Shown piece after piece: positions 33,551 through 41,950 of a stretch of 64,000 nucleotides of DNA. How positions within the stretch are numbered: the stretch's first letter is position 1; every line of letters begins with the position of its first letter. The translations under genes were made by a program, and so were the position numbers. The notes under the pieces were generated by a model. The model was given only the letters and a program-made list of their open reading frames with translations. It had not been told where the DNA came from and did not search any database. The stretch comes from RH-AL1 sp965198485 (GTDB lineage: Bacteria; Pseudomonadota; Alphaproteobacteria; Rhizobiales; Beijerinckiaceae), in NCBI GenBank assembly GCA_965198485.1, contig CBDAPQ010000005.1:3162001-3226000 (forward strand), read 5' to 3'.

Positions 33551-34936
33551 ATGGCCTCGCTCGACATCGTGCTCTCGCGCATCGACGGTAATCTCGATGC
33601 CGCCATCGGCCGCCTGGTCGAGTTCGTGACCATCCCGTCGGTCTCGACCGACCCCGCCTTCGCGGCGGACTGCGAGAGGGCGGCGCAATGGGCGGCGGAC
33701 GCGCTCATCGCGATCGGCTTCGACGCCTCGGTGCGGCCCACCGCCGGGCACCCGATGGTGGTCGCGACCGCCAAGGCGACGCGATCCGACGTGCCGCGCG
33801 TGCTGTTCTACGGGCATTACGACGTCCAGCCCGCCGATCCGCTCGACCTGTGGACGGTCACCAAGGCGTTCGAGCCCAAGCTCGTCGACGCACCCGGAGG
33901 TCGGCAGATCGTCGGCCGCGGCACCGCCGACGACAAGGGCCAGCTCATGACCTTCGTCGAAGCCTGCCGCGCCTTCCGCGAGACCGGCGGCCTGCCCTGC
34001 CATGTCACCGTGTTGCTCGAAGGGGAGGAGGAGACCGGATCGCCCTCGCTGCCGGCCTTCCTCGACGAGAACAGAAAGGAGCTGCGCGCCGACATGGCGC
34101 TCGTGTGCGACACGTTGATGTGGGACGCCAGGACGCCGGCGATCACCACCATGCTGCGCGGCCTGGTGCTCGAGGAGGTGGTCATCCACGGCCCCAGCCG
34201 CGACCTGCATTCCGGCATGTTCGGCGGCCCGGCGATCAACCCGATCCGCGTGCTCGGCCGCATCATCGCCGACCTGCACGACGACCAAGGCCGCGTCACG
34301 ATCCCCGGCTTCTACGACGACGTCGCCGAGCTGCCGCGCGACGTCGCCGACCAGTGGCACGCGCTCAGGTTCGACGGGCAGAAGTTTTTGGGCGACGTCG
34401 GCCTCTCGGTGCCGGCGGGCGAGCACGGTCGCTCCGTGCTGGAGATGCTGTGGTCGCGCCCGACCTGCGAGATCAACGGCATCGTCGGCGGCTACACCGC
34501 CAAGGGATCGAAGACCGTGCTGCCGGCGCAGGCCAGCGCCAAGTTCTCCTTCCGCCTCGTCGCCGACCAGGATCCGGCGGCGATCGCCCAGGCCTTCCGC
34601 GCCTTCGTCGAGGCGCGCCTGCCCGACGATTGCCGTGCCGAGTTCCTCTCCCACGGCGCCTCGGGCGCGATCTCGCTGCCCTTCTCCTCGGAAGCGCTGA
34701 CGCGGGCGCGCCGCGCGCTGCAGGCGGAATGGGGCATCGAGCCGGTCATGGCCGGCTGCGGCGGCTCGATCCCGATCGTCGGCGCCTTCAAGGACGCGCT
34801 CAAGATGGACACGCTGATGATCGGCTTCAGCCTGGAGGACGATCGCATCCACTCGCCGAACGAGAAGTACGAGATCTCCTCCTTCCACAAGGGAGCGCGC
34901 TCGTGGGCCCGCGTGCTGGCGGCGCTGTCGAGCTGA
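33551..34936 (+). CDS. M20-family metallopeptidase (dipeptidase type)
   Basis: The 461-residue enzyme has the metal-binding pattern of M20 peptidases: FYGHYDVQPADPLDLW (first His and catalytic Asp), GRGTADDKGQLMTFVEA (bridging Asp) and LLEGEEETGSPSL (catalytic Glu and metal Glu). GPSRDLHSGMFGG holds the dimerisation-domain His, and the C-terminal DRIHSPNEKYEISSF holds the last metal His. It is closest to cytosolic non-specific dipeptidases (CNDP-like). There is no signal peptide. Specific substrates are not deducible. Confidence 0.92.
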   Translation: MASLDIVLSRIDGNLDAAIGRLVEFVTIPSVSTDPAFAADCERAAQWAADALIAIGFDASVRPTAGHPMVVATAKATRSDVPRVLFYGHYDVQPADPLDLWTVTKAFEPKLVDAPGGRQIVGRGTADDKGQLMTFVEACRAFRETGGLPCHVTVLLEGEEETGSPSLPAFLDENRKELRADMALVCDTLMWDARTPAITTMLRGLVLEEVVIHGPSRDLHSGMFGGPAINPIRVLGRIIADLHDDQGRVTIPGFYDDVAELPRDVADQWHALRFDGQKFLGDVGLSVPAGEHGRSVLEMLWSRPTCEINGIVGGYTAKGSKTVLPAQASAKFSFRLVADQDPAAIAQAFRAFVEARLPDDCRAEFLSHGASGAISLPFSSEALTRARRALQAEWGIEPVMAGCGGSIPIVGAFKDALKMDTLMIGFSLEDDRIHSPNEKYEISSFHKGARSWARVLAALSS

Positions 34937-34944
34937 GGGCTTTA

Positions 34945-34971
34945 TCCTCCTCCAAGAAGCGGGGGGAGGAC
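34945..34971. terminator. possible shared hairpin between convergent genes
   Basis: TCCTCCTCC and GGGGGGAGGA form a GC-rich inverted repeat around AAGAAGC in the 40-bp gap between the convergent M20 peptidase and murJ genes. There is no clear U-tract on either side, so it may be only a weak or Rho-assisted terminator. Confidence 0.35.
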
Positions 34972-34976
34972 CTACC

Positions 34977-36554
34977 TCAGGCAACCCTCGTTCTAGCACC
35001 AAACAAAAAGCGGCGCGGCCAGGGCAGGTCGACGCCGAGCGCGTTCAAGGCAACCAGGAGCGTCGACACGTAGACCACTCCTCCCAACGCCGCCGTCGAA
35101 AGGAAGGTCAGCTCGAAGGCGAAGCGCGGCGCGTGGCGGAAGACGGCCCAGGCCAGCGTCGGGCCGGCCAGCGTGGCGCCGGCCAACGCGAACGAGGCGG
35201 CGGCCACGGCGGCGCCGACCCTGGCCATCATCATGTCGGGACGCATCTGGCCGCGCCGCAGGGCCAAGGCCACCAGGAGACCGAGGTTGCACCAGCTGCC
35301 GGCCGCCGTCGCCGTGGCGAGGCCGATCGCGCCGAAAGGGCGAAAAAGGGCAAGCTTCAGGGCGACGTTGAGCGCGAAGCCGAGTAGCGCCACCACCATC
35401 GGCGTCGTGGTGTCGCCGCGGGCGAGAAAGCTGGCGGTGGCGCAACGGATCAGCACGATGGCGAGCAGGCCGAAGCCGTAGGCCTCGAGCACACCGGCGG
35501 ACCGGTCGGCGGCGGCACCGGTGAAGGCGCCGTGCTCGAAGACGGCGCGCATGATCCAGTCCGGCAGCATGATGAAGGCGACGAAGAACGGTGCGGTGAG
35601 CGCGATCGACAGCGCGACCGTGCGATTCTGCGCCTGGTAGGCAGCGGCTTCCTGGCCGGCGGCGAGGCGACGGCTCATTTCGGGTAGCAGGACCGTGCCG
35701 GCGGCGATGCCGATGACGCCGAGGGGCAGCTGGTACATGCGATCGGCGTAATAGATCGACGAGACCGCGCCGACCGGCAGCAGCGTGGCGATGATCGTGT
35801 CGGCGAACATCGCGATCTGGGCGCCGGCCGAGCCGATCACCGCCGGGCCGAGCCGGACGAAGAAGCGTTTCACGTCGGCGGTGAACTGCGGACGCACCAG
35901 CGTCTCGAGGATGCCGGAACGCCAGGAGGCGTAGCCCGTCAGCCCCACCTGCAGCACGCCGGATATCATCGTGCCGAAGCTCGCGGCGTAACCGGCGTTG
36001 GGAAACAGGAAAGCGATCGCGAGGAAGGCGATGGTCGAGAGATTCAGCAGCACGGGCGCGAAGGCGGCGGCGGCGAAGCGGCCGTTGGCGTTCAGCGTGC
36101 CCGACTGGAGCGTGTTGATGGTGATGAAGAGCAGGTAGGGGAAGGTGATCCGCGTGAACGACACCGCGAGCGCGAAATCATGCGGGTTGCGGCGAAAGCC
36201 CGGCGCCAGAAGGTCGACCACGTTGGGCATGAACGCCCAAGCCAGCGCCAGCAGCACGATCTGCGAGATCAGGAGCAGCGTGAAGATGCTGCTGGAAAAG
36301 TCGTGCGCCGGCTTGACACCACGCTGTTCCAGCACCTGGCTGTAGGACGGCACATAGGCGGCGTTGAAGGCGCCCTCCCCGAAGATCGCGCGGAAATGGT
36401 TGGGCAGCTTGAAGGCCACGAAGAAGATGTCGGCCAGCGCACCGCCGCCGATCACCGAGCTCAGCATGATGTCGCGCAGAAAGCCGGTGGCGCGCGAGAG
36501 CAGCGTGAAGCCCCCGACGGAAGCGAGCGACCTATACATCGGGCGGGGGCTCAA
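34977..36554 (-). CDS. murJ: lipid II flippase MurJ (MviN)
   Basis: The 525-residue polytopic membrane protein of the MOP superfamily has about 14 helices. It starts with SLASVGGFTLLSRATGFLRDIMLSSVIGGG and FGEGAFNAAYVPSYSQVLEQRG, includes PLGVIGIAAGTVLLPEMSRR in the centre and ends with a basic tail. These are MurJ hallmarks; it flips lipid II for peptidoglycan synthesis. TTG 36554 overlaps the stop of the upstream glycosyltransferase (TTGA). An ATG five codons later is an alternative start closer to the homologues' N-terminus. Confidence 0.93.
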   Translation of the reverse strand: MSPRPMYRSLASVGGFTLLSRATGFLRDIMLSSVIGGGALADIFFVAFKLPNHFRAIFGEGAFNAAYVPSYSQVLEQRGVKPAHDFSSSIFTLLLISQIVLLALAWAFMPNVVDLLAPGFRRNPHDFALAVSFTRITFPYLLFITINTLQSGTLNANGRFAAAAFAPVLLNLSTIAFLAIAFLFPNAGYAASFGTMISGVLQVGLTGYASWRSGILETLVRPQFTADVKRFFVRLGPAVIGSAGAQIAMFADTIIATLLPVGAVSSIYYADRMYQLPLGVIGIAAGTVLLPEMSRRLAAGQEAAAYQAQNRTVALSIALTAPFFVAFIMLPDWIMRAVFEHGAFTGAAADRSAGVLEAYGFGLLAIVLIRCATASFLARGDTTTPMVVALLGFALNVALKLALFRPFGAIGLATATAAGSWCNLGLLVALALRRGQMRPDMMMARVGAAVAAASFALAGATLAGPTLAWAVFRHAPRFAFELTFLSTAALGGVVYVSTLLVALNALGVDLPWPRRFLFGARTRVA

Positions 36555-37582
36555 GCATGCGGGCCGACCAGGGGCCGAAGCGAATCGGCGACCTGCTCGC
36601 GCGGCGCAACTCGCTCCGCCGCCCGCATGCCGCCAAGGCCGAGCCGCTGCTCCACGATGTAGAGCGGGCGACCCTTCACCTCGGCAAAGATGCGGCCGAC
36701 ATACTCGCCGATAACGCCAAGCGACAGCAGCTGGATGCCGGCGAGGAAGGTCACGGAGACGATCAGCGAAGCGAAACCCGGCACGTCGTTGCCGTAGATC
36801 ATCGTCTCACCGACGAAATAGATCGCCACGCACATCGAAACGACCGAGATCGCGGTGCCGACGTAGGTCCATACCATCAGCGGCATGGTCGAGAACGACA
36901 TCAGCCCGTCGAGCGCGAACTGGGTCAGCTTGCGGTAGGAGAACTTGGACTGACCGTGCGCGCGGTCCTCGACGGCGAAAGGCACGCCGACCGACTTGAA
37001 GCCGATCCAGGCGTATAGACCCTTGTTGAAGCGCGCGCGCTCGCGCAACAGCCGCAGCGCCGCCACGGCGTCGGCATCGAGTAGGCGGAAGTCGCCCGCG
37101 CCCTCGGGCAGACGGGTCTCGCCGACCGAGCCGAACAGCTTGTAGAAGCGCTGCGTCAGCGCCCGGCGCAGCCGGCTGTCGCCGGAACGGTCGACGCGCT
37201 GGCCGTAGACGTTCTTGTAGCCCTCGCGCCAGCGGGCGACGAAGGCCTCGATCATCTCCGGCGGATGCTGGAGGTCGGCGTCGATGATGACGCTGGCGGC
37301 GCCGGTGGCGTGGTCGAGACCGGCGGCGATCGCCACCTCCTTGCCGAAGTTGCGGCTCAGCGACACGACTCCAACCCGGGCGTCGGCGGCATGGGCGCAT
37401 CCGATCGCCTCCAAGGTCGCGTCGGTCGAGCCGTCGTCGACGAAGATGATCTCGTGCGACGAGGCGCAGCGCTCCAGGATCGGCGTCAGACGCGCCAGCA
37501 GATGCGCAACATTGTCGGCCTCGTTGAGCACGGGGACGATGACGGAGAGTTCGGCACGGGGCGACGCGGCGTCGATCGTCAT
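36551..37582 (-). CDS. family 2 polyprenyl-phosphate glycosyltransferase, GtrB/ArnC/DPM1-like
   Basis: This 343-residue protein has a GT-A domain with LSVIVPVLNEADNVAHLL, IIFVDDGSTDATLEAI, SRNFGKEVAIAAGLDHA, VIIDADLQHPPEMIEAF and HGQSKFSYRKL. Two C-terminal transmembrane helices (TYVGTAISVVSMCVAIYFVG and VSVTFLAGIQLLSLGVIGEYVGRI) are typical of GtrB and ArnC. It transfers a sugar from a nucleotide donor to undecaprenyl phosphate on the cytoplasmic face. The stop overlaps the murJ start, so the two are coupled, a plausible link between lipid carriers. The sugar is unknown. Confidence 0.88.
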   Translation of the reverse strand: MTIDAASPRAELSVIVPVLNEADNVAHLLARLTPILERCASSHEIIFVDDGSTDATLEAIGCAHAADARVGVVSLSRNFGKEVAIAAGLDHATGAASVIIDADLQHPPEMIEAFVARWREGYKNVYGQRVDRSGDSRLRRALTQRFYKLFGSVGETRLPEGAGDFRLLDADAVAALRLLRERARFNKGLYAWIGFKSVGVPFAVEDRAHGQSKFSYRKLTQFALDGLMSFSTMPLMVWTYVGTAISVVSMCVAIYFVGETMIYGNDVPGFASLIVSVTFLAGIQLLSLGVIGEYVGRIFAEVKGRPLYIVEQRLGLGGMRAAERVAPREQVADSLRPLVGPHA

Positions 37583-37735
37583 TCGCTGATTCGCGGATCC
37601 ATGAGTTGGGTGGCGCACCATAGACCTTCGCGCCGCCGCCGGCACCTGCGCCGCGGCGTCCTGAAACTCGCTCGTCATGCTTAACGAAAGCCGAATGCCT
37701 TGCTTAAGGCGGCGAGGCCCTGCTAGGCGCGGCGA

Positions 37736-38608
37736 GTGGCGGCTGCTTTCACCTTCGCGCTCTGCGCCGACGATTACGCGATGGCGCCCGGCGTCAGCCG
37801 CGGCATCGTGGAAGCGCTTGAGGCCGGGGTACTCACCGCCACCAGCGCGATGACGACCTCGCCGGACTGGCCGCAGGCGGCGGCGGCTCTGCGGCCCTAC
37901 GCCGAGCGCGTCGATATCGGACTCCACCTCAACCTGACGCTGGGCCGCCCGCTCGGCGCGATGCCGAGGTTCGCGCCGAAGGGTACGCTGCCCAAAATCG
38001 GCGCCGTCGTCGCGGCAGCGCGACGCGGGCACCTACCGCTCGATGAGCTGTCCGCCGAAATCGACCTCCAGCTCGAGGCCTTCGTCGCCGCGCACGGGCG
38101 GCCGCCCGATCACGTCGATGGCCATCAGCATGTCCAAGGTCTCCCGCCGGTCCGCCGCCGGCTGATCGACGCGCTTCGCCGCCGGGGATGGGCACCCTGG
38201 CTCCGCGACAGCGCCGATCGGCCGCTGCGGATCCTTCGCCGCGGCTCGACCCTGGTGAAGGCCGTCGGTGTCGCTACGCTGGCGGATGGCTTCGCCGCCG
38301 CGTCGCATCATGCCGGGCTGGCGACCAACGACGGTTTCTCCGGTTTTTCGTCCTTCGATGATGCCAAACCCTACGCCGAGGAGTTCGCGCGCTACCTTAA
38401 AGCTCCCGGGCCGGCGCATCTGGTGATGTGCCATCCCGGCTACGTCGACGACGCATTGCGGCGGCTAGATCCCGTCGTGGAGAGCCGGGAGCGCGAACTC
38501 GCTTTCCTGCTCTCGCACGATTTCCCTGCTCTTTTGCAACGCAGGGGCGCCACTCTCGAGCGGCTGTCCAACCTCGTTTCAGCCCGGGATTTCCGCAGCA
38601 AGACCTAA
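37736..38608 (+). CDS. ChbG/HpnK-family deacetylase
   Basis: The 290-residue protein has the YdjC-like fold: FALCADDYAMAPGVSRGI with the metal-binding Asp pair, RVDIGLHLNLTLGRPLG with a His, and PDHVDGHQHVQGLPPVRRRL with a His pair. HLVMCHPGYVDDAL follows near the C-terminus. Homologues deacetylate carbohydrates (ChbG) or are associated with hopanoid synthesis (HpnK). It is divergent from the glycosyltransferase-murJ pair, which suggests a glycolipid or hopanoid context, but no other hpn gene is in the window. It starts at GTG 37736. Confidence 0.85.
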   Translation: MAAAFTFALCADDYAMAPGVSRGIVEALEAGVLTATSAMTTSPDWPQAAAALRPYAERVDIGLHLNLTLGRPLGAMPRFAPKGTLPKIGAVVAAARRGHLPLDELSAEIDLQLEAFVAAHGRPPDHVDGHQHVQGLPPVRRRLIDALRRRGWAPWLRDSADRPLRILRRGSTLVKAVGVATLADGFAAASHHAGLATNDGFSGFSSFDDAKPYAEEFARYLKAPGPAHLVMCHPGYVDDALRRLDPVVESRERELAFLLSHDFPALLQRRGATLERLSNLVSARDFRSKT

Positions 38609-38637
38609 GGAGAGCCCGCCCTTAAAGATCGTCGACC

Positions 38638-39234
38638 TCACGCCGCCTTGGCGTGCAGCGCCTCGACGTGTTCCCAGTTCACGAGATGGTCGAGGAAGGC
38701 CTTGAGGTAGTCCGGGCGGCGGTTGCGATAGTCGATGTAGTAGGAATGCTCCCATACATCGCAACCTAGGATCGGGGTAGCGCCGTGAACCAACGGGTTC
38801 TCGCCGTTGGGCGTCTTGGCGATTTCGAGCTTGCCGTCCTTGACCTGCAGCCACGCCCAGCCCGAACCGAACTGGGTGACGCCCGCCTGCACGAACTGTT
38901 CCTTGAACTTGTCGTAGGAGCCGAAGGCGTCGTCGATGGCCTTGCCGATCGAGGCCGGAGGCATGCCGCCGCCGTTCGGCTTCATCCACTGCCAGAAATG
39001 GGTGTGATTGTAATGCTGACCTGCGTTGTTGAAGAGCCCGGCATTCTTGCCGTAGGAATCTTTGACGATCTCCTCCAGAGACTTGCCCTCGAGCCCGCTG
39101 TCCTTGAGCAGGTTGTTACCCGCCGTTACATAGGCTTGATGATGCTTGTCGTGATGGAATTCCAGGGTCTCCTTGGACATGTAGGGTTGGAGCGCGTCGT
39201 GGGCGTAAGGCAGCTCCGGAAGAGTGAAGGACAT
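38638..39234 (-). CDS. sodB: iron superoxide dismutase
   Basis: The 198-residue enzyme has LPELPYAHDALQPYMSKETLEFHHDKHH, FNNAGQHYNHTHFWQWMKP and FGSGWAWLQVKDGKLEI. The metal-binding CDVWEHSYYIDYRNRRPDYLKAF is at the C-terminus. The pattern of His and Asp ligands is that of Fe/Mn SOD, and the AGQHYNHTHFW segment favours iron. ATG 39234 has AGGAG 6 bp upstream. It converges on the deacetylase gene with a 29-bp gap. Confidence 0.93.
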   Translation of the reverse strand: MSFTLPELPYAHDALQPYMSKETLEFHHDKHHQAYVTAGNNLLKDSGLEGKSLEEIVKDSYGKNAGLFNNAGQHYNHTHFWQWMKPNGGGMPPASIGKAIDDAFGSYDKFKEQFVQAGVTQFGSGWAWLQVKDGKLEIAKTPNGENPLVHGATPILGCDVWEHSYYIDYRNRRPDYLKAFLDHLVNWEHVEALHAKAA

Positions 39235-39433
39235 GAAGGCTCCTGGGACGTGGACGTGCACGAAGGCGTGCGTGTCATGGCGATAGGTAGGAGCCGAGAG
39301 CGGACCGGCAACGTCTCGTCGGCTGACAAGCGTCCCGCCGATGATCCGCGACTTTTGCAAGACACGGAAATCGCAGGTAGATTAGCCAGCTGCGCAGCAA
39401 GACCCGCTGCGGACGCGCGTTTTGGAGTTTCGC

Positions 39434-40351
39434 ATGAGCGGTCTCGTGCTTGCCGTGGGTGCGCTGTTGCTGGCCGCAGGCGGCTACGAGATGGTCGCCG
39501 GCAGCGGCGACATCCTCTCAGAGCGCGGTTGGTCGGCCTTTATCGCGGGATCGGTGCTCGTGGCGGGCGGCATCGTGACGATGGCGGTCGGCGTCGCCGT
39601 GCGCGCCCTGGAGCGCCTGCGCAGCGCGTTGCTCGTTACCCGGACCGAGTCCGCGGTCGTCGCCTCGTCCCGACTGCGTATCGAGCCGGACACGTCGCCG
39701 GTCGCCATGGGTCCTGTCGCCGATCCGGTCGCGCAGCCCGATCTGGTTCGAAACCCCATGTTCGAGCAGGCGCCGACGGCACCGGTGCAGGCCGCGGCCC
39801 CGATCGAGCACGCACTGGCCCAAGAGCCAGGCTCGGCGGCGGACATGGATCCGCCGCTCGTCGAACCTCGACACGAGCCGCCCGCGACGGGCGGACCCGA
39901 GCACGATTGGCTCGATCACAACTTCGCCGAGCTCGAGCGCGAGATGGCGGATCGCCACGGCGCGGCTGATGCAAAGCCACCGGTGCAGAAGGAGCCTTCC
40001 CACGTGGCGGCCGCGCCCGCGGTCACGTTGCCGGAAGCGCCTCTGGCCGCCGACGGCCATTCGCGCACGTCCATCGTGATGCACGAGGAGCCAGTCGCGG
40101 CCCACGCCTCCCCTGCATCCGAGACCGGAGGCGTGGAGCACGACGTGGCTAGCCACGAGGCCGCGGTCGACCATGCCACCGTCTCCGCGCGCGAGGAACC
40201 AGCGCCCGCGGCTGCGGCGGTGATCGGGCGCTACGAGTCGGAAGGGACATCCTATGTGATGTACGCCGACGGCTCGATCGACGCGCAATCCGCGGCAGGC
40301 GTCTACCGCTTCGCCTCCATGGCGGAGCTGAAGGCCTTCATCGAGAGCTGA
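39434..40351 (+). CDS. membrane-anchored hypothetical protein with C-terminal YADGS motif
   Basis: The 305-residue protein has two N-terminal transmembrane helices (GLVLAVGALLLAAGGYEMV and FIAGSVLVAGGIVTMAVGV). A basic amphipathic segment (RALERLRSALLVTR) and about 190 residues of Ala/Pro/Glu-rich disordered linker follow. The C-terminal module is YVMYADGSIDAQSAAGVYRF then ASMAELKAFIES. The same architecture and a matching C-terminal module occur in the protein at 51476-51952. I do not recognise a function. It is divergent from sodB with a 199-bp promoter gap. Confidence 0.72.
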   Translation: MSGLVLAVGALLLAAGGYEMVAGSGDILSERGWSAFIAGSVLVAGGIVTMAVGVAVRALERLRSALLVTRTESAVVASSRLRIEPDTSPVAMGPVADPVAQPDLVRNPMFEQAPTAPVQAAAPIEHALAQEPGSAADMDPPLVEPRHEPPATGGPEHDWLDHNFAELEREMADRHGAADAKPPVQKEPSHVAAAPAVTLPEAPLAADGHSRTSIVMHEEPVAAHASPASETGGVEHDVASHEAAVDHATVSAREEPAPAAAAVIGRYESEGTSYVMYADGSIDAQSAAGVYRFASMAELKAFIES

Positions 40352-40672
40352 TCTTCGTTCACCTATAGGCAAGCCAAGCGGCGATGTCTCCCGCGAACCT
40401 TCCCCTTGCAGCCGTTCAAGAGAAGGGCCGAGGGCCAAACCAAGAGGCGGGACACCTCGCCGGTTCCTGATGGCAGCGCGACCCGCCGATCTCGCGCAAT
40501 CGCTCATTCGGCGCTTCGCGGCCACCTTCACCCATAAGAGAGACGAGGTAGATCCGGCCGTCAGGAAAGCCTGTGAAGCAACGCTCGCTGTTGCGGACTT
40601 CATCCAACAAGACGACGTCGCGAAGCCGGGACATAAGCGTCGCGGAGCGGCCCCGAACCGTCGTCCGATGCC
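40352..40672. other. 321-bp intergenic region with a partial repeat copy
   Basis: No gene is credible here. Bases 40504-40548 (TCATTCGGCGCTTCGCGGCC and following) match the right arm of the REP-like element at 28165-28213 with several differences, so this is a degenerate copy. Short minus- and plus-strand frames crossing it are built from the repeat and are not regarded as genes. Confidence 0.55.
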
Positions 40673-41563
40673 CTAGACCGAAGCCGGCACCGCCGCCCTG
40701 CCTTCGCCGTTGGCCCACAGCGCGGCGATGCCTTCGCGATAGGTCGGATAGGCGAGGTCCAGTGCGAGCTCCGCCTTGATCTTGGCGTTCGAGCAACGCT
40801 TGTTCTCGCCGTAGAAAGAGCGCGCCATCGGCGACAGGTCGGCGGTGGCGAAATCCTGCTCCGGCGGCGGTTCCACGCCCATCATCGCGGCGGCGTAGAC
40901 CACCACGTCCTGCGGCGGCGCCGGCTCGTCGTCGGTGACGTTCCACACGTCGCCAGGCCCCTCGTGCGCCACCAGTGCGGCGCAGGCGGCGGCGATATCG
41001 GCGACGTGAATGCGATTGAACACCTGGCCCGGCTTGATGTAGCGGTGCGCCCTGCCGCTGGCGAGATTGACCAGTGTGTTGCGCCCGGGACCGTAGATGC
41101 CCGAGAGACGCAGCACGTGCACGGTTTTGGTGAGGTCGCGGCCCAGCGCCGCCCAGCTTTTCTCGGCCTGCACGCGCACCTTGGAGCGCTCGCTCAGCGG
41201 TGCCGGCGTTTGCGCTTCGTCGACCCATTCGCCGCCGCGGTCTCCGTAGACGCCGATCGTCGAAAGATAGAGCACCTTCTGCGCGCGCTTGACCTGCGCC
41301 AACCGGCGACCGAAGCGCGCCAGCACCGGGTCCGACGACGTTCCCGGCGCCACCGAGACCAGTATCACGTCGGCCGCACCGAGCCGCTCCTCGATCTCCG
41401 GACTCGCCCCGTCCTGCGCGAAATGCAGGATTTCGGCACCGGCGACGAGCGGACGCGGCCGGCTCGCGTCACGCACCGTGCCGGCGACGTGCTCGAAGGC
41501 GTGGGCATAGTCGTGCACGAAATGCTGGGCGCTGAAGCCGAGGCCGAAGACGAACAGGTTCAT
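40673..41563 (-). CDS. NAD(P)-binding SDR/epimerase-family protein (YeeZ-like)
   Basis: This 296-residue protein starts MNLFVFGLGFSAQHFVHDYA, an NAD(P)-binding Gly motif variant. It continues with VLYLSTIGVYGDRGGEWVDE with the SDR Tyr, VLRLSGIYGPGRNTL, QVFNRIHVADIAAACAAL and VWNVTDDEPAPPQDVVVYAA. This is the YeeZ-like atypical extended SDR group. It lacks a predicted signal peptide. Function is unassigned in characterised relatives. Confidence 0.85.
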   Translation of the reverse strand: MNLFVFGLGFSAQHFVHDYAHAFEHVAGTVRDASRPRPLVAGAEILHFAQDGASPEIEERLGAADVILVSVAPGTSSDPVLARFGRRLAQVKRAQKVLYLSTIGVYGDRGGEWVDEAQTPAPLSERSKVRVQAEKSWAALGRDLTKTVHVLRLSGIYGPGRNTLVNLASGRAHRYIKPGQVFNRIHVADIAAACAALVAHEGPGDVWNVTDDEPAPPQDVVVYAAAMMGVEPPPEQDFATADLSPMARSFYGENKRCSNAKIKAELALDLAYPTYREGIAALWANGEGRAAVPASV

Positions 41564-41666
41564 GGGACGAGCGTGCTTGGCAAAGGCGGCGGGAGCGGGG
41601 CCGAAAGATCAGTAGGAATGCAGGCTTAGGCTGCGACGTCGCAGTGTCGCATGCGCCCGCCGTCGA

Positions 41667-41894
41667 ATGATGATGACACCAGCTCCAGCTGCGTTCACCA
41701 TGGTTTGCATGATCTCGCCGGCGCTCTTCGCAGTCCTGCACCTCGTCATCATTCTTGCCATGCTCGTGGGCCTGGCTCTCTCTGCGCGCCCCTCGCGCAT
41801 GGGCACCAGCCGTCACCGCGGCGTGCGCTACCGCCGGCTGACGACGGACGAGGTGCTGAAGCGGCTGGCGAAAGAAGGACGTTGGGAGGGCTGA
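41667..41894 (+). CDS. possible small membrane protein
   Basis: The 75-residue frame has a hydrophobic N-terminal half (MVCMISPALFAVLHLVIILAMLVGLAL) predicted as one membrane helix. A basic cytoplasmic tail follows (SRHRGVRYRRLTTDEVLKRLAKEGRWEG) that looks like genuine protein. Several in-frame ATGs exist (41667, 41670, 41673 and 41700). No homologous family is recognised. It lies in the gap between two convergent-outward minus-strand genes where no other coding sequence is present. Confidence 0.42.
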   Translation: MMMTPAPAAFTMVCMISPALFAVLHLVIILAMLVGLALSARPSRMGTSRHRGVRYRRLTTDEVLKRLAKEGRWEG

Positions 41895-41950
41895 GCCGCG
41901 ATCTCTCCCGCAATCGTGGCTTGCAAGCTCGAAACAGTTGACCGCCGGCG

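Noticed and set aside
40416..40634. Minus-strand frame beginning MSRLRDVVLLDEVRNSERCF
   Set aside because: It crosses the degenerate REP-like copy, has no ribosome-binding site and no recognisable protein pattern.
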